Below, in pieces: positions 40,252 through 49,349 of a stretch of DNA of 64,000 bases (its first letter is position 1; each line of letters begins with the position of its first letter). The DNA is from Caulobacterales bacterium (GTDB lineage Bacteria; Pseudomonadota; Alphaproteobacteria; Caulobacterales; Caulobacteraceae). A program made the translations under genes and the position numbers. The DNA lies in the NCBI GenBank assembly GCA_019510435.1, contig JAEKKJ010000016.1, forward strand, positions 124,001 to 188,000. Reading direction: 5' to 3'. Under the pieces are notes generated by a model. The model made no database searches. It worked only from the letters and a program-made list of their open reading frames with translations, and was not told the DNA's origin.

Positions 40252-41789
40252 ACGGCGCCCACGCCCTGATCTCGACCCTGGTGGCCAACGAGGTCACCGC
40301 CTGCTTCGCCAATCCCGGCACCAGCGAGATGCAGTTCGTGGCGGCCCTGGACGGCGTGCCGGCGATGCGCCCGGTGCTCTGCCAGTTCGAGGGCGTGGCC
40401 ACCGGCGCGGCCGACGGCTATGGCCGCATTGCCGACAAGCCGGCCTGCACCCTGCTGCACCTGGGCCCCGGCTACGGCAACGGCGTCGCCAACCTGCACA
40501 ATGCCCGGCGCGCTTTCACGCCGATCGTCAACGTCATCGGCGACCACGCCACCTACCACCGCCAGTACGACGCGCCGCTGAACTCCGACATCGCGACCCT
40601 GGTGAAGCCCAATTCGATCTGGGCGAAGTCGGCCGACAGTCCGGACGCCGTGGCCGGCCTCGCCGCCGAGGCCGTGGCCGCCAGCTTTGGCCCGCCCGGC
40701 GGCCCGGTCAGCTTCATCCTGCCGGCGGACTCGGCCTGGCTGCCCGCCAAGGGCGAGCCGGTGATCGCCCAGCGCCCGGTGCGCCCGGCGCCGGCTGGCG
40801 AGGCGGTCGAGGCGGCGGCGCGAGCGATCAAGGCGGCCAGGAAGCCGGTGGTGCTGCTGGGCGGCCAGGCCTGCCGGGCCGAGGCCCTCAAGGAGGCGGC
40901 CCGCCTCCAGGCGGCCGGGGCCACGGTCTTCACCGACACCTTCGTGGCGCGCCAGCCGCGCGGCGCCGGCGGCTTCGCGCCCAAGAAGATGCCGTACTTC
41001 GGCGAGCTGGCCCTGGCCGAGCTGGAGGGCGTGGACCTGATGGTCTTCGTCGGCACGACGATGCCGGTGGCGTTCTTCGCCTATCCCGACCGGCCCAGCG
41101 TGCTGGTCCCGGAGGGCTGCGCGACCCTGAAGCTGTGCGAGCGCAGCGAGGACGCCGTGGCTGGCCTGGCGGCGCTGGCCGACGCCCTGGGCGCGCCGAA
41201 ACAGGGGCCGGTCCAGGCGCTGGCCCTGCCGGAGGCCGCCCCGGCCGGCAAGCTCACCGCCTATGCCGTGGGCGCCTCAATCGCGCGACACATGCCCGAC
41301 CACGCGATCATCTGCGACGACGCGGTGACCTCGGGCGCGGGCGTGGCGGCCGGCACGGCGGCGGCGCGGCCGCACGAGGTGCTGGCCCTGACCGGCGGCG
41401 CCATCGGCATCGGCCTACCGCTGGCCATCGGCGCAGCGGTGGCGGCGCCCGACCGCAAGGTGCTGAGCCTGAACGGCGACGGGGCGGCGATGTACACGAT
41501 CCAGTCGCTCTGGACGATGGCGCGCGAGAACCTGGACGTCACCGTGGTGGTGTTCGCCAACTACACCTATCGCATCCTGAACGTGGAGATGGACCGCACC
41601 GGCGCCGGACAGGCCGGGCCGTCGGCGCGCAAGCTGCTGGACCTGGGCGATCCCAACATCGACTTCGTGTCCGTGGCCAAGGGGCTGGGCCTGCCCGCGG
41701 TGCGCTGCGAGAGCGCCGAAGCCTTCGAGAAAGCCTTCGCCGACGCCATGGCCCAGCGCGGCCCGATGTTCATCGAGGCGGCGATCTAA
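40248..41789 (+). CDS. ThDP-dependent enzyme, acetolactate synthase large-subunit-like
   Basis: VTACFANPGTSEMQFVAALD...LCQFEGVATGAADGYGRI...LSLNGDGAAMYTIQSLWTMARENLDVTVVVFANYTYRIL (GDG...N ThDP motif); 4-bp overlap with previous gene. Confidence 0.88.
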   Translation: MNGAHALISTLVANEVTACFANPGTSEMQFVAALDGVPAMRPVLCQFEGVATGAADGYGRIADKPACTLLHLGPGYGNGVANLHNARRAFTPIVNVIGDHATYHRQYDAPLNSDIATLVKPNSIWAKSADSPDAVAGLAAEAVAASFGPPGGPVSFILPADSAWLPAKGEPVIAQRPVRPAPAGEAVEAAARAIKAARKPVVLLGGQACRAEALKEAARLQAAGATVFTDTFVARQPRGAGGFAPKKMPYFGELALAELEGVDLMVFVGTTMPVAFFAYPDRPSVLVPEGCATLKLCERSEDAVAGLAALADALGAPKQGPVQALALPEAAPAGKLTAYAVGASIARHMPDHAIICDDAVTSGAGVAAGTAAARPHEVLALTGGAIGIGLPLAIGAAVAAPDRKVLSLNGDGAAMYTIQSLWTMARENLDVTVVVFANYTYRILNVEMDRTGAGQAGPSARKLLDLGDPNIDFVSVAKGLGLPAVRCESAEAFEKAFADAMAQRGPMFIEAAI

Positions 41790-41830
41790 GCAGTCTCCAG
41801 CGCCCTGCCCCGACAGCGCCGCCACAGCAC

Positions 41831-41864
41831 AAAAGCAAAAGGCCCGCGGATCGCTCCGCGGGCC
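41831..41864 (-). terminator. Rho-independent terminator for the downstream minus-strand gene
   Basis: GGCCCGCGGA-TCGC-TCCGCGGGCC stem (41841-41864) with AAAAGCAAAA preceding it on +, i.e. a T-tract on the minus strand. Confidence 0.8.
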
Positions 41865-41889
41865 TCGCTGTCCGATCGGGATCGGAACC

Positions 41890-43209
41890 CTAGACGTTAC
41901 CCGGCAGCTTGCAGCCGCCGGCCAGGGCGCAGCCCGGCGCGTTGATCGCCGTGATCTTCGGGGTGGTCTGGTACTCGATCACATAGCCCTTCAGCTTGTC
42001 GGCGCAGGCCACTTCCACATAGGTCGTGCCCTTGTCCGTCTTGCCGACGATGCGGCTGTTGGACACCTCGCAGGTGGTGTCAGGGTGCAGCTTCTTCAGG
42101 TCCGCCGTCAGGTTGGCGAAGCCCGTGTCCTTGCTCAGCGAGCACTTGAAGCCCGCGATCGGGGCATGGCCGCAGTCCAGCACCTGGCTGCCCGCGCCGC
42201 CCGGCTTGAAGACGCCGATGGCGCCCGAGCCGTCCTTGCAGACCATCTCCACGTCCTCTTCGCCCGGCTTCGGCGGGAACAGGGCGTAGTGGTCGACGTC
42301 GCAGTTCGAGCCCGCGGCCTTGGAGAGCTTGGTGTAGAGCGCCGCCTGCTCCGAGAGCGCCTGGCGCGCGTCGGTCAGGGTGCAGCCGCCCAGGATCTGG
42401 GTGGCCTTGGCGCAGTCGTAGGTCTCCTTGAGCGCGCCGGCGGGGTCGGTCTTGTAGATGTAGCCCTTACCGTCCTGGCACGAGGCTTCGTAGAAGCTGG
42501 AGTTGTCCTTGGCCATGCCGACGAAGCGGCGGTCCTTGACCACGCAGCCGTTGTTGGCGCCCGCCACGTACTTGTCGACGATGGCCAGGCGCGCGGCCTT
42601 GTCCGCCAGCGTGCACTTAATGTTGGTGTCGGCCTCGTCGTACATCAGGCAGTTCTGCGCCTGCAGCGGCTTGGCGCCGTCGAACGGGGCGCTGGCCAAG
42701 AGGATGTAGCCGGCGCCGCCCTGGCAGGCGACCTCGATGTAGGTGTTGGTCTTGGTCTGGCCGATGCCGCGCGCGGAGGTCGGGATGCAGTCGACCCCGG
42801 CGGTCTTCAGCAGCGGCTGCAGCGCCAGCTTCGGATCCAGGTTGGTGGGCAGCATGCAGGGCGCGGACGGCGCCTGGCCCGGGGCCGGCGGCGTGTCGGC
42901 CTCGACGCAGCTGTAGGCGATCGGCGGCGCGCCGGCGGGAGCCTGCAGCACATAGCCCATGGCGCCCGGGCCGCATGCGACCTCGTAGTAGCTGGCCTTG
43001 CTCTTGGTGTCCTGGCCGATCAGGCGCGCGTCGGAAACCTGGCAGCTCAGGCCGGCGGCCTGGGCGACGGCGGGGGCCGCGGCCATGCCTTTCTTGCGCG
43101 AGTCCTCGGAAATGGGGGCCGGCTTCTTGGCCTGCGAGATCGCCGCCGCAGGGACGAAGAACATCGCCAACAGCGCCATCGCCAGCCCGAATGCCTTGGG
43201 CGTCTTCAC
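41890..43209 (-). CDS. Secreted protein of five ~80-aa four-cysteine repeats, unknown function
   Basis: GTG start VKTPKAFGLAMALLAMFFVPAAA signal; repeated C...(R)xxG...YxEVAC..GxGYI...C...C units. Confidence 0.8.
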   Translation of the reverse strand: MKTPKAFGLAMALLAMFFVPAAAISQAKKPAPISEDSRKKGMAAAPAVAQAAGLSCQVSDARLIGQDTKSKASYYEVACGPGAMGYVLQAPAGAPPIAYSCVEADTPPAPGQAPSAPCMLPTNLDPKLALQPLLKTAGVDCIPTSARGIGQTKTNTYIEVACQGGAGYILLASAPFDGAKPLQAQNCLMYDEADTNIKCTLADKAARLAIVDKYVAGANNGCVVKDRRFVGMAKDNSSFYEASCQDGKGYIYKTDPAGALKETYDCAKATQILGGCTLTDARQALSEQAALYTKLSKAAGSNCDVDHYALFPPKPGEEDVEMVCKDGSGAIGVFKPGGAGSQVLDCGHAPIAGFKCSLSKDTGFANLTADLKKLHPDTTCEVSNSRIVGKTDKGTTYVEVACADKLKGYVIEYQTTPKITAINAPGCALAGGCKLPGNV

Positions 43210-43489
43210 CGTTATTCTCTCCTGGGTCGTGACCTTGGGTCGGTTCTTGGGGGTCGTGATTTTGCGGGCACATAAGCGCCGCGAGCCCCCCGGGGTCAAG
43301 CTGCCCGGCGATCTCGGCCGAACTGTGGCGCAGTTCCAAGCACTTAGCGTGACTGTATGATGTTGCGAGGCGCCTGGAGGCGCGAGTCGCCCAAGCACTG
43401 GGCGCCGCCGCTATGCGCCACCGACCTGCGGCAACTTCGATATCGCGCGCCGGCTCGCCTCGGGCCGCCTGGTCTGTTAGCCAGCCGCC

Positions 43490-44092
43490 ATGGTCCGCGC
43501 TCGCCCCGCCCTGCTCGCCGCCCTCCTGGCGCCCGCCGCCGCCCTCTGCCTCGCCGCGGTCCACGCGCCCAAGGCCGCGCCCGCCAAGCCCGCTGCGCCG
43601 AAGCCGGCGGCTGCTCCGGCCACGGCCAGGCCGGCTGTCCCCACCACCGGCCCGTTCGACATGACCAATCCGCAGGGCCTCATGAGCGTGCTCGATGCGG
43701 CCGGCGCCAAGGTCCAGACCAGCAAGCGCGACGCCGACTCGGTGTTCGTGGCGGTGACCTCGCCGGCCGCCAACTTCTCCATGCAGTTCGCCGGCTGCAA
43801 CGAGCAGGGGCGGGCCTGCAAGGCGGTGCTGCTGGACAGCGCCCTGGACTCGCTGAGCAAGGCCGGAACCCCGGTGCGCCTCGAGCAGGTCAACGCCTTC
43901 AACCAGACGTCGGTCCTGTGCCGGATCTACCAGGCTAAGGATGGGACGCCGCACGTGCTGTTCTCGGCGGTGCTGTCCGCCAGCGCCACCCGCGAGGACG
44001 GCCAGGGCTATATGATCGCCTGGCAGGGTTGCCTCGCCGACGGCCGTGACTTCGTCCACGACCCGGTGAGCTACCTCGCCAACGCCGCCTGA
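43490..44092 (+). CDS. Secreted YbjN-like hypothetical protein
   Basis: Signal peptide, Ala/Pro-rich linker, then MTNPQGLMSVLDAAGAKVQTSKRDADSVFVAVTSPAANFSMQFAGCNEQGRACKAVLL. Confidence 0.65.
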   Translation: MVRARPALLAALLAPAAALCLAAVHAPKAAPAKPAAPKPAAAPATARPAVPTTGPFDMTNPQGLMSVLDAAGAKVQTSKRDADSVFVAVTSPAANFSMQFAGCNEQGRACKAVLLDSALDSLSKAGTPVRLEQVNAFNQTSVLCRIYQAKDGTPHVLFSAVLSASATREDGQGYMIAWQGCLADGRDFVHDPVSYLANAA

Positions 44093-44098
44093 CGCGGC

Positions 44099-45088
44099 TC
44101 AGGCCGGCGCCAGCGTCTTGCCGCGGAGCGCCGCCAGGCGGTCGATGGACGCCTCGGCCTCGGCCATGATCCGCGCCACGATCTCGCCGGCCGGCAGCAC
44201 CTCGCGGACCCCGCCCGCCGACTGGCCCATGGCGAAGGCGGAGCGGTCGATGTCCAGCCCCTCCACCTGGCCGCCGATGCCGCCCATCACCCCGGCGCGG
44301 CTGGACAGCATGGCCTGCTGCGGGAAGGGCTGGATGTCCTGAGGCCGCCGCTCCCAGTCCTCCACGTAGGGGTTCTTCTTCACCCGCATCGGCTTGCCGG
44401 AGTAGCTCTTGGTGCGGACCGTATCCTCGTCGGTCGCCTCGACGATCACGTCCCGGTACATCTGGCCGGCGTGGGCCTCCACCGACGCGATGAAGCGCGT
44501 GCCCATCCAGACGCCGACCGCGCCCAGGCTCAGCGCCGCGGCCAGTCCCCGGCCGTCGTAGAGCCCGCCGGCGGCCACCACCGGGATCTTCACCTGCTCC
44601 ACGGCCTGGGCCACCAGCGGCAGGGTGCCGACGAGGCCCGTGTGGCCCCCGCCCTCGCCGCCCTGACAGATGACCGCATCGCAGCCGGCCTGCTCGGCCT
44701 TCACTGCATGCTTCACCGCGCCGCAGACCACCATCACCTTCAGGCCCGCCGCCTTGAGCTTCTCCAGGATCGGCATCGGGACGCCCAGGCCGGCGACAAA
44801 GCTGGACGCGCCCTCCCCGATGATCACGTCCACGGAGGCCGTCAGGCTCTCCGGCGAGGCCGCCAGCAGGTCGACGCCGAACGGCTTGTCGGTGAGCTTT
44901 TTCACCAGCCGCATCTGCTCGGCGATGAAGTCCGGGCCGCGCCCGGCCATGCCCAGCACGCCATAGCCGCCGGCGTTGGAGACCGCCGCCACCAGCTCGG
45001 CGTAGGAGACCCCGCCCATGCCCGCCAGCATGATCGGATGCTTCACGCCCAGCATGTCGCAGAGCTTGGTGTGCAGGGCCATGGCCAT
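44099..45088 (-). CDS. Nitronate monooxygenase family protein
   Basis: LCDMLGVKHPIMLAGMGGVSYAELVAAVSNAGGYGVLG...DAVICQGGEGGGHTGLVGTLPLVAQAVE...AAGGLYDGRGLAAALSLGAVGVWMGTRFI. Confidence 0.92.
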   Translation of the reverse strand: MAMALHTKLCDMLGVKHPIMLAGMGGVSYAELVAAVSNAGGYGVLGMAGRGPDFIAEQMRLVKKLTDKPFGVDLLAASPESLTASVDVIIGEGASSFVAGLGVPMPILEKLKAAGLKVMVVCGAVKHAVKAEQAGCDAVICQGGEGGGHTGLVGTLPLVAQAVEQVKIPVVAAGGLYDGRGLAAALSLGAVGVWMGTRFIASVEAHAGQMYRDVIVEATDEDTVRTKSYSGKPMRVKKNPYVEDWERRPQDIQPFPQQAMLSSRAGVMGGIGGQVEGLDIDRSAFAMGQSAGGVREVLPAGEIVARIMAEAEASIDRLAALRGKTLAPA

Positions 45089-45151
45089 CCTCCCGAACTG
45101 TTTCGTGGGAGGATGGCGCCGTAGGTTATCGTTGGAAACCGTGACGCGAGG

Positions 45152-45901
45152 TCAGGCGGCGACCTGCGCCTGCGCCTTGGCGTCCTCGAAGGTGTAGGCC
45201 CGGTCGATCAGGCCGTCGCCGTCCAGCAGCAAAAGGCCCGAGCCGGTCAGCGCCGCGTCGCCCTCGCCGGCCGCCCAGTCGAAGCGGACGGCGCCGTGGT
45301 GGCCATCGGGAGCGCCCGTCAGCCGGAACGGTCGGCCGCGCGCCGCATAGGCAGCGGCGGTCTGGGCGGCCGCGGCCAGGATCGCCGGATGGCCCTGCTC
45401 CACGCCATGGCCGTCCGCATGGCCGCCGCCCCGCGCCCAGAGCCCGGCCACGGTGGCGGCCAGCCGCCCCGGATCCGTCTCGTTCCAGAACGCGAGATAG
45501 GTTTCGACCAGGCCCAGGCGGATGGGCTCGTCGTCGGCCGCCTGGAGCGGGAACTGGTAATCGCACAGGACCCGCCCCGCCGCGTCGAGCACGAGGTAGC
45601 TCTGCGCGCGCGAGTCCACCTCGCCCGTCGCTCGCGAAGCCATCACCCAGACCAGGCGCACGGCCTCGCCGAAGGCGCTCACCCGCGCGGGCCGGAATTC
45701 GAAGCCGCCGTCGCGCACCCACCGGTCGTTGGCGCCGGTCACACGCTCCACGATGGCGTCATAGCCCCGCGCCTCCAGCATCCGGTTGAAGGTGGCGCCG
45801 CCCGGCGCCCACAGCGCCCCGATCCGCCGACGGCGCCGGGCCGGATCGGTCTCGTTCCAGACGGCGAGGTAGTCGTCGACGAGGGCCTGATGCTGGGTCA
45901 T
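45152..45901 (-). CDS. Tandem-duplicated SnoaL/NTF2-like protein
   Basis: VDDYLAVWNETDPARRRRRIGALWAPGG and VETYLAFWNETDPGRLAATVAGLWARGG within one ORF. Confidence 0.75.
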   Translation of the reverse strand: MTQHQALVDDYLAVWNETDPARRRRRIGALWAPGGATFNRMLEARGYDAIVERVTGANDRWVRDGGFEFRPARVSAFGEAVRLVWVMASRATGEVDSRAQSYLVLDAAGRVLCDYQFPLQAADDEPIRLGLVETYLAFWNETDPGRLAATVAGLWARGGGHADGHGVEQGHPAILAAAAQTAAAYAARGRPFRLTGAPDGHHGAVRFDWAAGEGDAALTGSGLLLLDGDGLIDRAYTFEDAKAQAQVAA

Positions 45902-45960
45902 GACGGAGGCTCCGGGGAGGAAGGGGAACCCCAGCCTGGCGTGTCGGCCGCGCGTCCGCG

Positions 45961-45976
45961 ATTACCTTGAGGTAAT
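45961..45976. promoter_or_regulatory. Candidate operator in the divergent promoter
   Basis: ATTACCT-TG-AGGTAAT inverted repeat 47 bp before the HTH gene and 59 bp before the divergent NTF2-like gene. Confidence 0.45.
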
Positions 45977-46023
45977 GGCCCCGACCCTGGCGGCCCGGCA
46001 GCATCGTCACTAGCTTTCAGGCC

Positions 46024-46821
46024 ATGCTCGACAAGCCCACACCCCTCGGCGAGACGCTGAAGCGCTGGCGCGAGCAGCGGGCGCTGAGCCAGCTGGAGCT
46101 GTCGCTGCGGGCCGAGGTCTCCACCCGGCACCTGAGTTTCGTGGAGACCGGCCGGGCCGCGCCGGGCCGCGACCTGCTGCTGCGCCTGGCCGACGAGCTG
46201 GCCATCCCCTTGCGCGAGCGCAACACGATCCTGGTGGCCGCCGGTTTCGCCCCGGTCTTCGCCCACCGCCGCTTCTCCGATCCGGAGTTCGACGCGGTCC
46301 GCACCATCATCGACCGCACCCTGGCCAACGCCTGGCCGTTCCCCGCCTACGTCATCGACCGGCACTGGAACGTGGTGGCCTCCAACGCCGCGATCCCGGA
46401 GCTCTTCGAGGGTGCGCGCGCGGACCTGGCGGAGCGTCCCGTCAACGTCGTGCGCCTGATGCTGCACCCCGAAGGGATGGCCCCGCGCATCCGCAACCTG
46501 GCGGTCTGGCGCGCCCACTACCTGCACGCCCTGCACCGCCAGCTGCAGTTCTCGACCGACCCGGTGCTGGAACGGCTGCTGGCCGAGGTGCTGGCCTATC
46601 CGGACGCCTCGCCCGCCGACGACACGCCGCAGGGCGGGGGTCTGGCCGTGCCGCTGGAGGTGGAGACCCGGCTGGGGCGGCTGTCGTTCCTGTCGGCCAC
46701 CACCGTCTTCGGCGAGCCGCTGGACGTGACGCTGGAGGAGATCGCTGTCGAGCAGCTCTATCCGGCCGACGACGCCACCGACCGGGCGGTCAGGGCCGCA
46801 GCGCCGCCTCGGGCCGGATAA
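46024..46821 (+). CDS. XRE-type HTH regulator with MmyB-like ligand domain
   Basis: LKRWREQRALSQLELSLRAEVSTRHLSFVETGRAAPGRDLLLRLADELAIPLRERNTILVAAGFAPVF...FPAYVIDRHWNVVASNAA. Confidence 0.9.
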   Translation: MLDKPTPLGETLKRWREQRALSQLELSLRAEVSTRHLSFVETGRAAPGRDLLLRLADELAIPLRERNTILVAAGFAPVFAHRRFSDPEFDAVRTIIDRTLANAWPFPAYVIDRHWNVVASNAAIPELFEGARADLAERPVNVVRLMLHPEGMAPRIRNLAVWRAHYLHALHRQLQFSTDPVLERLLAEVLAYPDASPADDTPQGGGLAVPLEVETRLGRLSFLSATTVFGEPLDVTLEEIAVEQLYPADDATDRAVRAAAPPRAG

Positions 46822-47704
46822 CGCCCAGCCGCGACAGCTCGGCCGCGGCGAAGTCCAGGAAGGCGCGCACGCGGGCCGGGGTGAGGCGCACGCTGGGCGT
46901 CACCAGCTGCACCGGGATCGGCGGCGGCTCGAAGCCCGCCAGCAGCCGCACCAGCCGCCCGTCCGCCAGCTCCTCGGCGATCTGGTAGGAGAAGACCCGG
47001 ATGACGCCCCGCCCGGCGACGGCGGCCTCCACCACGGGCTCGATGGCATTGATTGTGAGCCGTGGGCGCAGCCGCACCGTCACCGGCCCGCGGCGGCCGT
47101 CGAACCGCCACTCCACCGGGCCCGGCTGGGTGCTGGAGAAGACCACCTCATGGTCCGCCAGGTCGGCCGGAGTCGCTGGGACGCCGCGGCGGTCCAGATA
47201 GGCCGGCGCGGCCACCAGCACGCGCTTTACTTCGCCGACCCGCCGCGCCACCAGGCTGGAGTCAGCCAGGGCGCCGATGCGCAGGGCGACGTCCAGGCCC
47301 TCGTCCACCGTGTCGAGGTTGCGGTCGTTCAGCACCAGCTCGGCGGCTACCCCCGGGTGCAGGTCGAGGAAGCGCGCCAGCAGCGGGACCACGTGCCGGC
47401 GGCCGAACACCAGGGGCGCGCTGATCCGGACGCCGCCGCGCAGGGGGCCGGCCTCCTCGCGCGCCATCGCCCGGGCGTAGCCGGCCAGCAGCGGCCGCGC
47501 CTCCTCCGCCAGCCGCCGCCCCGCCTCGGTGACCGAGAGCCGCCGCGTGGTGCGCTCCACCAGCCGCGCGCCGATCCGGGCCTCCAGGGCGGTCAGGGTC
47601 CGCGTCACCGCCGGCGGCGAGCGCCGCAGCCGCCGCGCCGCCGCCGCGAGGCTGCCGGTCTCCAGCACGGCCAGGAAGGTCTCGAGCTCGTCCAGCCGGT
47701 CCAC
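46790..47704 (-). CDS. LysR family transcriptional regulator
   Basis: LDELETFLAVLETGSLAAAARRLRRSPPAVTRTLTALEARIGARLVERTTRRLSVTEAG; GTG start proposed. Confidence 0.88.
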   Translation of the reverse strand: MDRLDELETFLAVLETGSLAAAARRLRRSPPAVTRTLTALEARIGARLVERTTRRLSVTEAGRRLAEEARPLLAGYARAMAREEAGPLRGGVRISAPLVFGRRHVVPLLARFLDLHPGVAAELVLNDRNLDTVDEGLDVALRIGALADSSLVARRVGEVKRVLVAAPAYLDRRGVPATPADLADHEVVFSSTQPGPVEWRFDGRRGPVTVRLRPRLTINAIEPVVEAAVAGRGVIRVFSYQIAEELADGRLVRLLAGFEPPPIPVQLVTPSVRLTPARVRAFLDFAAAELSRLGVIRPEAALRP

Positions 47705-47805
47705 GTCCAACCTTCCGCAGAATGGAATTCTGACTTGCAAGGATGCCGACTTCTGGACGGCCGGTGCAAGACCTAGCTTGAGCAGGCCGCAGGGAGAGAC
47801 CGACC

Positions 47806-48420
47806 ATGACCGCCAAGATCCGCCTCCACGGGATCCCGCTTTCCGGACACGCCCACAAGGTGGAGCTGTTCCTCCGCCTGCTCGGCCTCCCGTTCGACTA
47901 TGTCGAGGCGCCGGCCGAGGCGCGGGCGAGCGACGCCTTCGCCGCGCTCAATCCCCTGCGCCAGATCCCCGTGCTGGAAGACGGCGGCGTGGTGCTGACC
48001 GACTCCAACGCCATCCTGGTCTATCTGGCCAAGCGCTACGACCCGACCGGCCCCTGGCTCCCGGACGATCCGGCCGCCGCCGCCCAGGTCCAGCGCTGGC
48101 TGTCGATCTCGGCCGGGGAGATCAAGTTCGGGCCCGCGGCCGCACGGGTGATCCAGCTGTTCGGCCGCACCGGCGACCTGGCCGAGGCCCAGGCGATCGC
48201 CGCGCGCCTGCTCGGCTTCATGGAGGGCCATCTGGCCCGGCACGCCTGGCTGGCCGGCGACAGCGTCACGCTCGCCGACATCGCCTGCTATCCGTACCTG
48301 GCCTGCGCGGCGGAAGGCGGCGTCAGCCTGGAGGCCTATCCGAAGGTGCGCGCCTGGATCGCCCGGGTGGAGGCCCTGCCAGGCGTCAAGGCGATGCCGC
48401 GCGCAGCCGTACCCGCGTGA
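47806..48420 (+). CDS. Glutathione S-transferase family protein
   Basis: GIPLSGHAHKVELFLRLLGLPFDYVEAP...NPLRQIPVLEDGGVVLTDSNAILVYLAKRY. Confidence 0.92.
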   Translation: MTAKIRLHGIPLSGHAHKVELFLRLLGLPFDYVEAPAEARASDAFAALNPLRQIPVLEDGGVVLTDSNAILVYLAKRYDPTGPWLPDDPAAAAQVQRWLSISAGEIKFGPAAARVIQLFGRTGDLAEAQAIAARLLGFMEGHLARHAWLAGDSVTLADIACYPYLACAAEGGVSLEAYPKVRAWIARVEALPGVKAMPRAAVPA

Positions 48421-49349
48421 CCGCCGTGGACGCCCCCGACGCCGAGCCCTGGCACGAAGGCGAGCTGCTGGCGCAGCGGCTGGCGGGGATCGAGCACGGC
48501 TCCAGCGGCGCGGGCATCCGCAGCTTCATGCCCGACCAGCACCGCCTGTTCTTCGCCCAGCTGCCGTTCATGGTGGCGGGCGGCGTGGATGGGTCGGGCG
48601 CCCCGGTGGCGACCTTGCTGGTGGGCGGCGAAGGCTTCGTGGCCAGTCCGGACCCGCGGGTGCTGGCCATCGCCGCGACCAGCCCCTCGCCGGCGGGCCG
48701 GTGGCTGGCGTCCGGCGCGCCCATCGGGCTGCTCGGCATCCAGCCGCACACCCGCCGCCGCAACCGTGCGAATGGCCGGATCAGCTACGCCGGCGAGGAG
48801 GGCCTGATCGTCGAGGTGGCCCAGAGCTTCGGCAACTGCCCGCAGTACATCCACCCCCGCGGGCTGGAGCTGGCGGCAAGCGACGCGCCGTTTGAGAGCT
48901 TCACCGGGCTGGACCAGGCCGCCCGGGCGCAGATCGCCGCGGCCGACACCTTCTTCGTGGTCACCACCAGCGGCCGGGCGATCGCCAACGGCGGCGTGGA
49001 CGTCTCCCACCGCGGCGGGCCCGCCGGCTTCGTGCAGGTGGACGGCGAGACGCTGACCATCCCCGACTACCGCGGCAACCGCTACTTCAACACCCTGGGC
49101 AACCTGGTGCTGGAGCCGCGCGCGGCCCTGCTGTTCGTGGACTTCGCGGCGGGCCGGATGCTGCAGCTGCAGGGCGTTGCCGAGGTGGCCTGGGACGAAC
49201 GCGCGCTGCCGGGCGCCGAGCGCACCTGGCGCTTCAGCGTCCTGCGCGGTTGGCGCGGCCCGGCGGGCCTGCGTCAGGTGGCGGTCCAGCCCCCGTCCAC
49301 CGAGAGCGCCGCCCCGGTGGCCGCCGATCCCATGTCCGAGACCAGGTAG
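48417..49349 (+). CDS. Pyridoxamine 5'-phosphate oxidase (FMN-binding split barrel) family protein
   Basis: HRLFFAQLPFMVAGGVDGSGAPVATLLVGGEGFVASPDPRVLAIAA...IPDYRGNRYFNTLGNLVLEPRAALLFVDFAAG; GTG start overlapping the GST stop. Confidence 0.85.
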   Translation: MTAVDAPDAEPWHEGELLAQRLAGIEHGSSGAGIRSFMPDQHRLFFAQLPFMVAGGVDGSGAPVATLLVGGEGFVASPDPRVLAIAATSPSPAGRWLASGAPIGLLGIQPHTRRRNRANGRISYAGEEGLIVEVAQSFGNCPQYIHPRGLELAASDAPFESFTGLDQAARAQIAAADTFFVVTTSGRAIANGGVDVSHRGGPAGFVQVDGETLTIPDYRGNRYFNTLGNLVLEPRAALLFVDFAAGRMLQLQGVAEVAWDERALPGAERTWRFSVLRGWRGPAGLRQVAVQPPSTESAAPVAADPMSETR

